64,000 nt of DNA. Origin: Acidovorax sp. sif1233. Its GTDB lineage: Bacteria; Pseudomonadota; Gammaproteobacteria; Burkholderiales; Burkholderiaceae_C. The DNA lies in the NCBI RefSeq assembly GCF_019218755.1, contig NZ_JAHUWZ010000005.1, positions 248,001 to 312,000 of the forward strand, written 5' to 3'. A model generated the notes under the pieces. It worked only from the letters and a program-made list of their open reading frames with translations. It had not been told where the DNA came from and searched no databases. The translations under genes and the position numbers were made by a program. Below are positions 47,858 to 57,682 of this stretch, in pieces; position 1 is the first letter of the stretch; every line of letters begins with the position of its first letter.

Positions 47858-48841
47858 ATGGCATTCCTGGAAGGCAAATGGGGCTGGGCCCTGCTGCTGG
47901 CCGCCGGGCTGGCGTTTCCCCTGTTCGTGGGCAATGACTACCACCTCACGGTGATGGGCACCGCCTACATCTTTGCGATCGCCACCATCGGCCTGAACCT
48001 CATCACGGGCTACACGGGGCAGTTCAACTTGGCGCACAGCGGCTTCATGGCGGTGGGCGCCTACACGGTGGGCATCCTCACGGTGGACCACCAGGTGCCG
48101 TTCTGGGTGGCGTTCGCGCTCTCGGGCGTGGTCACCACCGTGCTGGGCTTCTTCATCGGCGTCCTGTCGCTGCGGCTCAAGGGGCACTACTTCTCGATCT
48201 TCACGCTGTGCGTGGGCTACATCATGTTCCTCGTGATCGAGAAATGGGAAGGGCTCACCCATGGCACGGTGGGCATCATCGGCATCCCCGCCCCGTCGCC
48301 CATCGGGGGGCTGCGGTTCGACACGCCGCTGGCGCTGTACTACCTGGCCTTCTTCTGGCTGGTGGTGGGCATGTGGGCCATGCGCCGTATCGTCAATTCG
48401 CTGCTCGGGCGCACCTTCATGGCCATCCGCAACAGCGACGAGCTGGCCGAGTCGCTGGGCATCAGCCTCATGCGCAACAAGGTGCTGGCGTTCATGCTGT
48501 CGGTGTTCTACGCGGGTATCGCGGGGGGGCTGTATGCGGGCTATGTGCGCTTCATCGGGCCCGGCGTGGCGGGGGTGGAGCACACCTTCGACATGACCAT
48601 GTACATGCTCATCGGGGGGCTGGGGACGCTGCTGGGCCCGTTGCTGGGCGCGCTCGCCATGCCCTGGCTCACGCAGTACCTGCAGTTCCTGCAGGAGTAC
48701 CGCTTCCTTGTCTTCGGTCCCATCCTCGTGCTGCTGGTGATCTTCGTGCCGCACGGCATCGTGGGCACCTACCTGGGCTGGAAGGCACGCCGCGCCACCC
48801 GGCCGTCCGCCACACCGCCCGCAGGAGGCGACCGTGCTTAA
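47858..48841 (+). CDS. livM: Branched-chain-type ABC transporter permease LivM
   Basis: A 327-residue second permease subunit: ATIGLNLITGYTGQFNLAHS, SLRLKGHYFSIFTL and the coupling loop AIRNSDELAESLGISLMRNK are typical of LivM. It starts 1 base after the livH stop, and its own last 8 bases overlap the GTG start of livG, so the operon is tightly coupled. The C-terminal tail is short and basic. Confidence 0.92.
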   Translation: MAFLEGKWGWALLLAAGLAFPLFVGNDYHLTVMGTAYIFAIATIGLNLITGYTGQFNLAHSGFMAVGAYTVGILTVDHQVPFWVAFALSGVVTTVLGFFIGVLSLRLKGHYFSIFTLCVGYIMFLVIEKWEGLTHGTVGIIGIPAPSPIGGLRFDTPLALYYLAFFWLVVGMWAMRRIVNSLLGRTFMAIRNSDELAESLGISLMRNKVLAFMLSVFYAGIAGGLYAGYVRFIGPGVAGVEHTFDMTMYMLIGGLGTLLGPLLGALAMPWLTQYLQFLQEYRFLVFGPILVLLVIFVPHGIVGTYLGWKARRATRPSATPPAGGDRA

Positions 48842-49598
48842 GATCGAACACCTCACCAAGCGCTTCGGCGGCCTGGCCGCCGTCAACAACGTCAGCACCA
48901 CCATCGAGGCCGGCAGGATCAACGCGATCATCGGCCCCAACGGTGCCGGCAAGACGACGTTCTTCAACCTCATCAGCGGAATGCACCGGCCCAGCTCGGG
49001 CACCATCACGCTGGAGGGGCGCGACGTGACCTCGCTGCGCACCGACGAGGTGGCGCGCCTGGGCGTGGCGCGCACCTTCCAGACCACGGCGCTCTTTGAC
49101 ATGGCCTCGGTGCTGGACAACCTCATCGTGGGCCACCGCCTGCGCACGCGCTCGGGCCTGCTCGACGTGCTGTGCAATTCCAGCCGCCTGCGCGAGGAAG
49201 AGCGCATCTGCCGCGAGAAGGCGCGCGAGGCGCTCGATTTCGTGGGCCTCGCGCACCTGGAAAACCGCATGGCGGGCGACATCTCGCAGGAGGAGCGCAA
49301 GCGCGTGGCCTTCGCGCTGGCGCTGTCCACCGGGCCGCGCCTGGTGCTGCTGGACGAGCCCGCCGGCGGCGTGAACCCCGACGAGACCGAAGGCCTGGCC
49401 CAGCTCATCCGCAAGATGGTGGCCCATGGCCTCACCGTGTGCCTGATCGAACACAAGATGAACATGATCATGAGCCTGGCCGACAAGATCATGGTGCTGA
49501 ACTACGGCGAGAAGATCGCCGAGGGCACCCCCGCCGAGATCCGCGCCAACCCGGCCGTCATCGACGCCTACCTGGGGAGCGAGCATGCTGCAGCTTGA
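48834..49598 (+). CDS. livG: Branched-chain-type ABC transporter ATPase LivG
   Basis: A 254-residue ABC ATPase: Walker [17 protein letters not shown], Walker [14 protein letters not shown], switch histidine in CLIEHKMNM. The signature motif is unusual, [13 protein letters not shown] in place of LSGGQ-like, as in some LivG subunits of aromatic or fatty acid transporters. It starts with GTG, overlaps livM by 8 bases and livF by 14, and forms the ATPase pair with LivF. Confidence 0.93.
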   Translation: MLKIEHLTKRFGGLAAVNNVSTTIEAGRINAIIGPNGAGKTTFFNLISGMHRPSSGTITLEGRDVTSLRTDEVARLGVARTFQTTALFDMASVLDNLIVGHRLRTRSGLLDVLCNSSRLREEERICREKAREALDFVGLAHLENRMAGDISQEERKRVAFALALSTGPRLVLLDEPAGGVNPDETEGLAQLIRKMVAHGLTVCLIEHKMNMIMSLADKIMVLNYGEKIAEGTPAEIRANPAVIDAYLGSEHAAA

Positions 49599-50292
49599 CA
49601 ACCTCTCGCTCAAATACGGCAGCTTCCAGGCGCTCAATGGCGTGAGCCTGCATGCCCGGCAGGGCGAGCTGGTGGTGCTGCTGGGCGCCAACGGCGCGGG
49701 CAAGAGCTCGATCTTCCTGACCATCAGCGGCATCCACAAGGCCGCCGGGGGCAGCATCCGCTATGGCGACAGGGAGCTGGCGGGCATGAAGCCCTCTCAG
49801 ATCGTGCAGCACGGCGTGGTGCAGTGCCCCGAGGGGCGCAAGCTGTTCCCCGGCATGTCGGTGCTCAAGAACCTGATGCTGGGCGCCTACGTGCACCGGG
49901 GCGACACGGCGGGCAGCAGGAAGGTGCTGGACGAGGTGTTCGCGCTGTTTCCCATCCTGGCCGAGAAGAAGGACGACCCCGCGGGCTCGCTCAGCGGCGG
50001 CCAGCAGCAGATGGTGGCCATCGGCCGCGCCATGATGGGCCGGCCCAAGGTGCTGCTGCTCGACGAGCCCTCGCTGGGCCTGGCGCCGCTGGTCATCAAG
50101 CAGACCTTCGAGGTCATCCAGCGCATCAACCAGGCCGGCACCACGGTGCTGCTGGCCGAGCAGAACGCGTTCGCGGCGCTCAAGATCGCGCACCGCGCCT
50201 ACGTCATCGAGAGCGGCCGCATCGTGATGGAGGGCGACCGCGACAGCCTCATGAACAACGAGGCCGTGCGCCGGGCCTACATCGGCGCATAG
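49585..50292 (+). CDS. livF: Branched-chain-type ABC transporter ATPase LivF
   Basis: A 235-residue ABC ATPase: Walker [14 protein letters not shown], signature [15 protein letters not shown], Walker [16 protein letters not shown], and the LivF-typical [14 protein letters not shown] near the end. It overlaps livG by 14 bases. The substrate-binding protein gene follows after 112 bases, which leaves room for a separate promoter or processing site. Confidence 0.95.
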   Translation: MLQLDNLSLKYGSFQALNGVSLHARQGELVVLLGANGAGKSSIFLTISGIHKAAGGSIRYGDRELAGMKPSQIVQHGVVQCPEGRKLFPGMSVLKNLMLGAYVHRGDTAGSRKVLDEVFALFPILAEKKDDPAGSLSGGQQQMVAIGRAMMGRPKVLLLDEPSLGLAPLVIKQTFEVIQRINQAGTTVLLAEQNAFAALKIAHRAYVIESGRIVMEGDRDSLMNNEAVRRAYIGA

Positions 50293-50404
50293 GAGATGAG
50301 GAGCAGCCCCCCGCGGCGCCGCGCGCGTGCGACGGTAGTGCCACCTGTTTGACGACCCTGACTCGCAAGAGCCGCTTTTTCAGAAACCCCAAGGAGACAT
50401 CAGC

Positions 50405-51583
50405 ATGATCACGAAACGCAAGACCATCCTTCGACTCGGTGCCAGCGCCTTCGCGGTGGCCGCACTGCTGGGTGCCACCGGCACCGCCTTCGCCCAGCAG
50501 GTCGTGAAGATCGGCTACTCGGGCCCCTTGAGCGGCGGCGCCGCGCTGTACGGCAAGAACGTGCTCAGCGGCATGGAGATGGCGGTGCAGGAGATCAACG
50601 CTAAGGGCCTGGAGGTGGCCGGCCAGAAGGTCAGGCTCGAGATCGTCGCGCTGGACGACAAGTACAACCCCAGTGAAACCGCCATCAATACCCAGCGCCT
50701 GGTGCAGGAGCACAAGGCTCCCGCGGTGCTGGTGCCGCATTCGGGCGGCAGCTTCGCGGTGATGGCCACCAACGAGGCGCAGAAGGTCCTGCTGCTCTCG
50801 TACACCAGCGTGCCGCAGATCACCGAGCGCAATAACAAGCTCACGCTGCGCATCCCGCCCGAGTTCACGTCCTACGTGAAGCCCTTCGTGAACCACGCCA
50901 TGGGCAAGTACGGCAAGAACGTGGCCATCGCCAATGCCGACCACGACTACGCCAAGGCCTGGACAGCCGCCTTCAAGCCCGCGTGGGAAGCCGCGGGCGG
51001 CAAGGTGGTGGCCGAGAACCCCATGTCCTACAACCGCGCGACGGACTTCTACAGCGGCGTGAGCCGGGTGCTCGCCTCCAAGCCCGACGTGCTCTTCATC
51101 GGCGGCGCGTCCGAGCCCACGGGCCTGGTGATCAAGCAGGCGCGCGAGCTGGGCTTCAAGGGGGGCTTCGTGATCATCGACCAGGCCAAGATGGACGAGA
51201 TCGGCAAGATCACCGGCGGCTACGGCCCCCTGGAGGGATCGATCGGCGTGCTGCCCGTGGTGGAGGACAGCTCGCCGGTGACCAAGGCCTTCGTGGAACG
51301 CTTTCGCAAGACCCACCCCGGCCGCGACCCGAGTTCCGAGGTCTCGCTCAACTACACCACCGTGCACGCCACCGCGCTGGCGATGAAGCTCGCGGGCAGC
51401 ACCACCGACGCCGCCGCGATCCGCGCGCAGCTGGACAAGGCCTTCAAGTCATTGCCCACCGAAAACAACCCGCACGAGATGGACGGCGTGAACGAGCGCG
51501 GCGGCTCCACGGCCAACACCCGCGTGGCCATCGTGGAAGGCGGCAAGGTCAAGGAGATCCGGCTGGACGCTCTGGCCAAGTAG
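50405..51583 (+). CDS. Branched-chain-type ABC transporter substrate-binding protein
   Basis: A 392-residue periplasmic receptor of the LivJ/LivK type. A signal peptide (LGASAFAVAALLGATGTAFAQ) is followed by the type I periplasmic-binding fold (VVKIGYSGPLSGGAALYGKN, HSGGSFAVMATNEAQKVLLL). AAGGAG lies 8 bases before the ATG. It is the last gene of the transporter operon and is followed by a strong terminator. The ligand cannot be read from sequence; the gene's neighbours suggest an organic acid. Confidence 0.92.
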   Translation: MITKRKTILRLGASAFAVAALLGATGTAFAQQVVKIGYSGPLSGGAALYGKNVLSGMEMAVQEINAKGLEVAGQKVRLEIVALDDKYNPSETAINTQRLVQEHKAPAVLVPHSGGSFAVMATNEAQKVLLLSYTSVPQITERNNKLTLRIPPEFTSYVKPFVNHAMGKYGKNVAIANADHDYAKAWTAAFKPAWEAAGGKVVAENPMSYNRATDFYSGVSRVLASKPDVLFIGGASEPTGLVIKQARELGFKGGFVIIDQAKMDEIGKITGGYGPLEGSIGVLPVVEDSSPVTKAFVERFRKTHPGRDPSSEVSLNYTTVHATALAMKLAGSTTDAAAIRAQLDKAFKSLPTENNPHEMDGVNERGGSTANTRVAIVEGGKVKEIRLDALAK

Positions 51584-51622
51584 GTCGGCGCGGGCCCTGG
51601 CCCGCCACACCACGCCACGCAG

Positions 51623-51655
51623 GGCCTGCCACGGAGAAGGGGCAGGCCTTTTTTT
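51623..51655 (+). terminator. Rho-independent terminator of the liv operon
   Basis: GGCCTGCC and GGCAGGCC (perfect 8-base stem, 10-base loop) are followed immediately by TTTTTTT. It lies 40 bases after the stop of the substrate-binding protein gene. Confidence 0.92.
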
Positions 51656-51710
51656 GCAAGGGATCCTGCCGTGCACCGCGCGCTGCCCCGGCGCGGGTTG
51701 ACTCCTGGAT

Positions 51711-51768
51711 TTGCAGTGCTTTTGGCTGCTAGCGCTTGACTGGCAAGCGCAAGGTGCTATAAAAAGTG
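51711..51768 (+). repeat. Dispersed two-hairpin repeat, copy 9
   Basis: GGCTGCTAGCGCTTGACTGG then CAAGCGC and GGTGCTATAAAAAGTG. The GC stem is partly kept (GCGCTTG/CAAGCGC). It lies in the convergent gap between the liv terminator and the acyl-CoA ligase stop codon. Confidence 0.65.
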
Positions 51769-51773
51769 AAGCA

Positions 51774-53471
51774 TCAGGCGCGCGGACCCGCCCCGGGAGG
51801 TGCGCTGCGCTCCTGTTCCTGCAGCTCGCGCCACTGGACCTTGCCCGTGCCCGACTTGGGCAGGCTGTCCACGAACTGCACGCGGCGCGGGCTCTTGTAG
51901 GCGGCCATGTGGTCGTGGCTCCAGTCGATGATGTCCTGCGCGCTCACCTGGCCCTTGAAGGCGTCGCGCAGCACGACCACCGCCTTCACGGTCTCGCCCC
52001 GGCGTTCGTCGTGCGCGGCGATCACGCACACCTCCTGGATGGCGGGGTGGGCGTACATCATGGCCTCGACCTCGGCGGGCCAGACCTTGAAGCCCGATGC
52101 GTTGATCATGCGCTTCAAGCGGTCCACCATGAAGAAGTAGCCGTCCTCGTCCACCTGCGCCAGGTCGCCGGTGCGCAGGAAGCGCTTGCCCTCCAGGGTG
52201 ATGAAGCTGTCGGCCGTGGCCTGCGGGTTGTTCCAGTAGCCCACCATGACCTGCGGTCCGTGCACCACGATCTCGCCGGTCTCGCCCGGCGGCAGTTCGG
52301 CGAACGTCGCGGGGTCGACCACGCGCGCATCCACGTCGAACACCGGGATGCCCAGGCATTGCGGCTTGGGCCGGTGCGGCGGGTTGATGTGCGTGGCCGC
52401 CATGGTTTCGGACATGCCGTAGCCCTCCACGTAGTCCAGCCCCGTCAGCTCCTTGAGGCGCTGCGCCACCGCCTTGGGCATGGCCGCGCCACCGCCCCGG
52501 ATGGCCTGCAGGCTGGAGATGTCGTAGTCGCCGATGCGCGGGTTGGCCAGGAAGTCCACCACCATGGTGGAGATGGCCTGCCAGATGCTGATGCGGTAGC
52601 GCTGCATGAGCCGGGCCGTGGCGTCGCGGTCCCAGCGCGGCAGCACCACCACGGTGGCGCCCACGAACAGCGGCCCGTTCATGCTGCCCGACATTCCCGT
52701 GACGTGAAAGAGCGGCAGCACGGCCAGATAGGTCGCATCCTGCGTGCGCGAGAACCACTGCGCGCCGCCCACCAGCGTGCTCATGGCGCTGCGGTGCGTG
52801 TGCATGCAACCCTTGGGGTGGCCGGTGGTGCCCGAGGTGTAGGGCATCACGCAAAGGTCATCGGGTCCGGCGGTCAGCGGGCCGGGCGCGAGCCGCTGCG
52901 CCAGCATGTCGCTCCAGAGCGTCACGCCCGGGGCGGCGATGGCCTCGCGCGCCGCGCTGACGAACGCGGGCACGGGCAGGTCGGTGGGCATCTGCAGGTA
53001 GTCGCTGTAGGCCGCGACGATCAGGTGCTTCAGGCCGGCGCCACCCTGCGCCCCGCCCACCAGCGGCTGCGCCTGCGCATGCAGGTCCTGCGGCAGGAAG
53101 GCCACGGTGGCCCCGCTGTCGTGCACATAGTGGCGCAGCTCGTCGGTGAGGTTCATGGGGTTCACCGGCACCACCACGGCATTGGCGCGCAGGATGCCGT
53201 AGAACGCCAGGATCCACTGCGGGCTGTTCTGCATGTACAGCAGCACCCGGTCGCCGGCCTTCACGCCGCACCGCTGCTGCAGGAAACCCGCGATGTGCTC
53301 GGCCTCCTGCTGGAACTGCCGGAACGTCACCAGCGTGTCGTAGAACACCAGGAAGGGCTTGTCCGGGTAGCGCGCCGCCGAAACCTCGGCGTTGTGGAAC
53401 AGGTTGGTCTGCGGCAGCGTGAGGTGGCGGGACAGCCCCGGGGGCCAGTGGGCAAGGTGGCGGTCGGACAT
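51774..53471 (-). CDS. Acyl-CoA ligase (AMP-dependent synthetase, FadD-like)
   Basis: A 565-residue adenylate-forming ligase that activates a carboxylic acid to its CoA thioester. It shows the P-loop YTSGTTGHPKGCMHTH, the GYGMSETMAAT motif, TGDLAQVDEDGYFFMVDR, and the C-terminal catalytic lysine region (LPKSGTGKVQW). AGGAG lies upstream of the ATG at 53471. It is followed upstream in the same direction by acyl-CoA dehydrogenase and SDR genes, and it faces the liv operon. The substrate is probably a medium-chain, branched or aryl acid imported by that transporter, by inference. Confidence 0.92.
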   Translation of the reverse strand: MSDRHLAHWPPGLSRHLTLPQTNLFHNAEVSAARYPDKPFLVFYDTLVTFRQFQQEAEHIAGFLQQRCGVKAGDRVLLYMQNSPQWILAFYGILRANAVVVPVNPMNLTDELRHYVHDSGATVAFLPQDLHAQAQPLVGGAQGGAGLKHLIVAAYSDYLQMPTDLPVPAFVSAAREAIAAPGVTLWSDMLAQRLAPGPLTAGPDDLCVMPYTSGTTGHPKGCMHTHRSAMSTLVGGAQWFSRTQDATYLAVLPLFHVTGMSGSMNGPLFVGATVVVLPRWDRDATARLMQRYRISIWQAISTMVVDFLANPRIGDYDISSLQAIRGGGAAMPKAVAQRLKELTGLDYVEGYGMSETMAATHINPPHRPKPQCLGIPVFDVDARVVDPATFAELPPGETGEIVVHGPQVMVGYWNNPQATADSFITLEGKRFLRTGDLAQVDEDGYFFMVDRLKRMINASGFKVWPAEVEAMMYAHPAIQEVCVIAAHDERRGETVKAVVVLRDAFKGQVSAQDIIDWSHDHMAAYKSPRRVQFVDSLPKSGTGKVQWRELQEQERSAPPGAGPRA

Positions 53472-53512
53472 GCGGGGCGGGCTCCTGAAGGCGTGGTTCG
53501 GCGGCGGGGCGG

Positions 53513-54739
53513 TCAGCCGCGTTTCAGATGGCGTGCCAGCTCGTCCTTGGCGATGGCATTGCGGTGCACTTCGTCGGGGCCGTCGGCAAACCGCAAGGTA
53601 CGTGCCTGGGCATAGGCGGCCGCGAGCGGGAAATCATCGCTCACCCCGCCGCCGCCATGCACCTGCATGGCCCAGTCGATCACCTGGCAGGCCATGCTGG
53701 GCGCGGCCACCTTGATCATCGCGATCTCCTTGCGGGCGACCTTGTTGCCCACGGTGTCCATCATCTGCGCGGCATTGAGCACCAGGAAGCGCGCCTGGTC
53801 GATCAGGATGCGCGCGTTGGCGATGCGCTCGCGCGTGACGCCCTGGTCGGCCACCTTGCGGCCAAACGCCGTGCGGCCCAGGGCGCGCTGGCACATCAGC
53901 TCCAGCGCGCGCTCGGCCACGCCGATGAGGCGCATGCAGTGGTGGATGCGCCCGGGGCCCAGGCGGCCCTGGGCGATCTCGAAGCCACGGCCCTCGCCCA
54001 GCAGGATGTTGGCCACGGGCACGCGCACGTTCACGAAGCTCACCTCGCCATGGCCGTGCGGCGCATGGTCGTAGCCGAACACGGGCAGCGCGCGTTCCAT
54101 GGTCACGCCGGGCGTGTCCATGGGCACGAGGATCATCGACTGCTGCTGGTGCCGGCTGGCATGATCGGGGTCGGTCTTGCCCATGAAGATCAGGATCTCG
54201 CAGCGCGGATCGGGCGCGCCCGAGGTCCACCACTTGCGGCCGTTGATGACGTAGTGGTCGCCGTCGCGCACGATGCGGGCTTCGATGTTGGTGGCGTCCG
54301 AGGAGGCCACGTCGGGCTCGGTCATGGCGAAGGCCGAGCGGATCCGGCCGTCGAGCAGCGGCAGCAGCCAGCGCTGCTGCTGCTCGGGCGTGGCATAGCG
54401 CGCCAGCGTTTCCATGTTGCCGGTGTCGGGCGCCGAGCAGTTGAAGGCCTCGGGCGCGATGTGCGAGCGGCCCATGATTTCGCACAGGGGCGCGTATTCC
54501 AGGTTGGTCAGGCCCGCGCCCAGGTTGGATTCGGGCAGGAACAGGTTCCAGAGGTTGGCGGCCCGGGCCTTGGCCTTGAGGTCCTCCATCACCTGGGTGG
54601 GCTGCCAGGCGTTGCCGGCCTTGCGGTTTGCGGCCACCTCGTGGTGGTACACCGGTTCGGCGGGGTAGATGTGTTCTTCCATGAACGCCGTCAGGCGCTG
54701 CTGCAGGTCGACGACCTTGGGGGAGTAGGTGAAATCCAT
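53513..54739 (-). CDS. Acyl-CoA dehydrogenase family protein
   Basis: A 408-residue FAD enzyme that introduces a double bond into an acyl-CoA. The FAD- and substrate-binding motif [20 protein letters not shown], cut here to its first part, and the downstream [11 protein letters not shown] are clear, as is the C-terminal helical domain with [15 protein letters not shown]. The layout resembles the ACAD10/11-like group rather than short-chain dehydrogenases. It lies 41 bases upstream of the acyl-CoA ligase gene and 40 bases downstream of the SDR gene, so the three form an operon. Confidence 0.93.
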   Translation of the reverse strand: MDFTYSPKVVDLQQRLTAFMEEHIYPAEPVYHHEVAANRKAGNAWQPTQVMEDLKAKARAANLWNLFLPESNLGAGLTNLEYAPLCEIMGRSHIAPEAFNCSAPDTGNMETLARYATPEQQQRWLLPLLDGRIRSAFAMTEPDVASSDATNIEARIVRDGDHYVINGRKWWTSGAPDPRCEILIFMGKTDPDHASRHQQQSMILVPMDTPGVTMERALPVFGYDHAPHGHGEVSFVNVRVPVANILLGEGRGFEIAQGRLGPGRIHHCMRLIGVAERALELMCQRALGRTAFGRKVADQGVTRERIANARILIDQARFLVLNAAQMMDTVGNKVARKEIAMIKVAAPSMACQVIDWAMQVHGGGGVSDDFPLAAAYAQARTLRFADGPDEVHRNAIAKDELARHLKRG

Positions 54740-54779
54740 GAAGGGGTGCTTTCCGCAAAGGGCAGGGAATGGCGCGGTG

Positions 54780-55553
54780 TCAGATCAGGCTGGCGCCGCC
54801 GTCCACCACGATCGCGTGGCCTGTGATGTGGCGCGAGGCCTCGGAGGCGAGGAACACCACGGCGCCCTTGAGGTCCTCTTCGCCGCCGATGCGGCGCAGC
54901 GGGGTGCGCTCGATCATGGCCGGGCCCAGCTTGTCGATGAGGCCGCTGGCCATCTTGCTCGGGAAGAATCCGGGGCAGATGGCGTTGACGCGGATGCCGT
55001 AGTGCCCCCATTCGGAGGCCAGCGTGCGCGCGAAGTGGATCGCCGCGGCCTTGGAGGTGTTGTAGGCAATGGTGTTCATGCCCGGCGGCGTGCCCTTGAT
55101 GCCGGCCACCGAGGCCGTCACGATGATGTTGCCCTTGCCGCGCGGAATCATGCAGCGCTTGCCCACCTCGCGCGAGAGGAAGAAGGGCGCGTTCACATTG
55201 AGGTCCATCACCTTGTGCCAGGCGGCGTCGGGGTGGTCCTCGGCCTTGGCGCCCCAGGTGGCACCCGCGTTGTTGACGAGGATGTCGATGGTGCCAAAGC
55301 GCTCCACCACCTGGTCCACCAGGCCGGGGATGTCCCCGGTCTTCTGCAGGTCGTTGACCACGGTCAACACCTCGCAGCCCAGGCCTTCCAGGTGCTTTTT
55401 CGCTTCGGCCAGCTCATCGGCCTTGCGGGCTGTGATGGCGAGCCTGGCGCCCATCTCGCCCAGGGCCTCGGCCATCTGCAGGCCCAGGCCGCGCGAGCCG
55501 CCGGTGACCAGGGCGACCTGGCCGGTGAGATCGAAGAGTTGCTTGACGCTCAT
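54780..55553 (-). CDS. SDR-family oxidoreductase
   Basis: A 257-residue short-chain dehydrogenase/reductase. The NAD(P)-binding motif is [10 protein letters not shown], then NNAGATWG, and the catalytic tyrosine-lysine pair in YNTSKAA with the serine upstream ([10 protein letters not shown]). The C-terminal DGGASLI is typical of the family. Coupled with an acyl-CoA dehydrogenase and ligase, it may act on a hydroxyacyl-CoA. It is the first gene of this minus-strand operon; 222 bases separate it from the IclR gene. Confidence 0.93.
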   Translation of the reverse strand: MSVKQLFDLTGQVALVTGGSRGLGLQMAEALGEMGARLAITARKADELAEAKKHLEGLGCEVLTVVNDLQKTGDIPGLVDQVVERFGTIDILVNNAGATWGAKAEDHPDAAWHKVMDLNVNAPFFLSREVGKRCMIPRGKGNIIVTASVAGIKGTPPGMNTIAYNTSKAAAIHFARTLASEWGHYGIRVNAICPGFFPSKMASGLIDKLGPAMIERTPLRRIGGEEDLKGAVVFLASEASRHITGHAIVVDGGASLI

Positions 55554-55775
55554 GAGAAGGGCTTTCGTTGGAAGTGCGTGGAGCGCGCGGGCTCGAAGGC
55601 GACAGGGCGCCCGGGCATCGCGCTGCCGTGGGATGGGGAAAGGTGCGGGGCACCGCGCTCGCGGCGCGGAACCCGCAACTGCACTTCATGCTAGTCGGGG
55701 CCGCACCCGATGTAAAACGCGAGCTGTCACCTGCGAAACTCGGTGCGTGCCCGCGAAGGCCCGCCAGCGCGGTCT

Positions 55776-56588
55776 TCAGCGGTAGACCGCGGTCTCGATG
55801 CGGGCCACGATCTCTATCAGCCGCGGCCTCACCGCATCGAGCAGAAAATCCTGCGGGACATTGAACGCGGGCCCGCCGCAGTTGATCACCATGGGCGGCA
55901 GCCCGCCCCCCGGCTGAAACCCGCGGGCGATCGCATTGACGTTCTTCTGCCAGTCACCGAACGACGTTGCCACGGACAGGCCGCGGTAGTCCTGCAGCGC
56001 CTGGTCGATGCCCAGCTGCACCTGCGGCCACGCGGTTTCGTCGCGGCCCTGGATCTGGGCCAGCACCGCGCTGCGCTCCTTGGCCGGCACGGCGGCGAGC
56101 CAGGCGCGCCCCATGGCGGACGTGGCCAGCGAGATGCGCGAGCCCACGTCCAGGCTGAGCGTGTGCAGGGCCGCGCTGCGGCAGTTCTCGACATAGATCA
56201 TCGACAGGCGGTCCCGGGTGCCCATCGACACCTCGGCGCCCGCGAAGTCGGCCAGTTCCTGCATCAGCGGGCGCGCGACCTGGCGCACGTCCAGGCGCAC
56301 CAGCATCGAACTGCCCAACGACAGCGTGGCGGTGCCCAGGCGGTACTTGCCGCAGGCCTCCACGTGGATGAGGTAGCCCAGCCGGGTGAGGGTGGCGGTC
56401 AGGCGCGACACGGTGGATTTGGGCAGGCGGCAGCGTTGCGCGATCTCCTGGTTGCCCAGGAGCTTGTCGCCTGCGCGAAAGCAGGCCAGCACCTCCAGGC
56501 CCCGGGCCAGCGCCGTCACGAAGTGCCGGTCCTGGGGAGGCCGCGCCAGGGGCGCGCGGGGAGTGTGGGCAGGGCGGGGCGGCGGCAT
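55776..56588 (-). CDS. IclR-family transcriptional regulator
   Basis: A 270-residue regulator. The N-terminal winged helix is visible as LEVLACFRAGDKLLGNQEIA and CRLPKSTVSRLTATLTRLGY, and the C-terminal effector domain follows (YRLGTATLSLGSSMLVRLDV and later ATSAMGRAWLAAVP). IclR proteins usually sense aromatic or organic acid metabolites. The ATG at 56588 is preferred over a codon at 56654. It lies at the head of the SDR/acyl-CoA dehydrogenase/ligase genes and may also bind the IclR-type site at 46732-46746 before livH. Confidence 0.92.
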   Translation of the reverse strand: MPPPRPAHTPRAPLARPPQDRHFVTALARGLEVLACFRAGDKLLGNQEIAQRCRLPKSTVSRLTATLTRLGYLIHVEACGKYRLGTATLSLGSSMLVRLDVRQVARPLMQELADFAGAEVSMGTRDRLSMIYVENCRSAALHTLSLDVGSRISLATSAMGRAWLAAVPAKERSAVLAQIQGRDETAWPQVQLGIDQALQDYRGLSVATSFGDWQKNVNAIARGFQPGGGLPPMVINCGGPAFNVPQDFLLDAVRPRLIEIVARIETAVYR

Positions 56589-56715
56589 GGGCGCATTATG
56601 GCGATGCGGTTCCAGGGGACTGCCTGGCGCCGGGCGGCCGCTGTGGGAGCGCACCTACCTGCACAGCGGTGATCCGCGCATGGACGCAACGGCCTTGCGG
56701 CCTTAGGCTGTGGCG

Positions 56716-57642
56716 ATGAACGTGCGCCCGACAGTCCAACGCCTCCTCCTGCCTTTTCAAGCCCTTTGGCGGCTGCTGCAGCCCTTCTGGCGCGCGGCCC
56801 AGATGTGGCTGGATGCCGACGGGCTGCGCATGAGCGCGGCCATGTCGTTCTACGGCATGCTCAGCCTCGCGCCCCTGCTGCTGCTGCTGGTGGGCGTGCT
56901 GGGCTGGTGGATGGACCGCAGCTATCTGGAGAGCAATCTGATCGCGCAGGTGCAGGCGGTGATGGGCCAGCAGGTGGCCGACGTGGTGCGGCAGGCGCTG
57001 GCCAGCGCGCAGGCTCCCAGCGAAGGGCGGCTGGCCTCCCTGGTGGGTTTTGTGGTGCTGGTGTCGGGGGCCACCGGGGTGTTCGTGGAACTGCAGTCGG
57101 CGCTGGAGCATCTCTGGCGCGGCGGCGGGCCGGTGCCGCAGCGGGCGGCCTGGTGGCGCATGGCCTCGCTGCGCCTGAGGGGGCTGGCCTATGTGCTGGC
57201 GCTGGGGTTCCTGCTGCTGGTGTCGCTGGCCCTGTCCACGCTGATCCACCTGCTGGCGGGCTGGGCCGGGGCGCACCTGTCGTTCGCGCCGCTCGCGCCC
57301 GTCATGCAGGTCGTCAACGAAGCCGTCGCCTTCGGCTTTGCCGTGGCGTTGTTCGTGGGCCTGATGCGCATCGGCGCGGGGGCCAAGCCGCCCGCACGCT
57401 GCATCATGGCCGGGGCCGTGGTGGGCGCCACGCTGTTCACGGTGGGCAAGCAGCTGCTGGCCTGGTACCTGTCCACCGCAGCCGTGGTGTCGGCCTATGG
57501 CGCGGCCGGGTCGCTGGTGGTGCTGCTGATGTGGATCTACTTCTCGTCCGCCGTCCTCTTGTTTTCCGCGAGCTGCGCCCGGGCGTTCCAGGAGCTGGGC
57601 GCCTTGCCCGCGCAGCGGGGGCGCCTGCACGTGCCGCAGTAA
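56716..57642 (+). CDS. YihY/BrkB-family membrane protein
   Basis: A 308-residue inner-membrane protein with six hydrophobic segments. The family pattern is visible at the start (LRMSAAMSFYGMLSLAPLLL), in the middle (LASLVGFVVLVSGATGVFVE) and at the end (AYGAAGSLVVLLMWIYFSS, then LFSASCARAF). The once-proposed ribonuclease BN role of the family is not supported by sequence, and function is unknown. The ATG at 56716 is preferred; a GTG at 56710 would add two residues. It stands alone, divergent from the IclR gene. Confidence 0.9.
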   Translation: MNVRPTVQRLLLPFQALWRLLQPFWRAAQMWLDADGLRMSAAMSFYGMLSLAPLLLLLVGVLGWWMDRSYLESNLIAQVQAVMGQQVADVVRQALASAQAPSEGRLASLVGFVVLVSGATGVFVELQSALEHLWRGGGPVPQRAAWWRMASLRLRGLAYVLALGFLLLVSLALSTLIHLLAGWAGAHLSFAPLAPVMQVVNEAVAFGFAVALFVGLMRIGAGAKPPARCIMAGAVVGATLFTVGKQLLAWYLSTAAVVSAYGAAGSLVVLLMWIYFSSAVLLFSASCARAFQELGALPAQRGRLHVPQ

Positions 57643-57682
57643 GGCCTGAGGCCGGCGGTGCCGAGGGTGCCTTCCCGCGCGC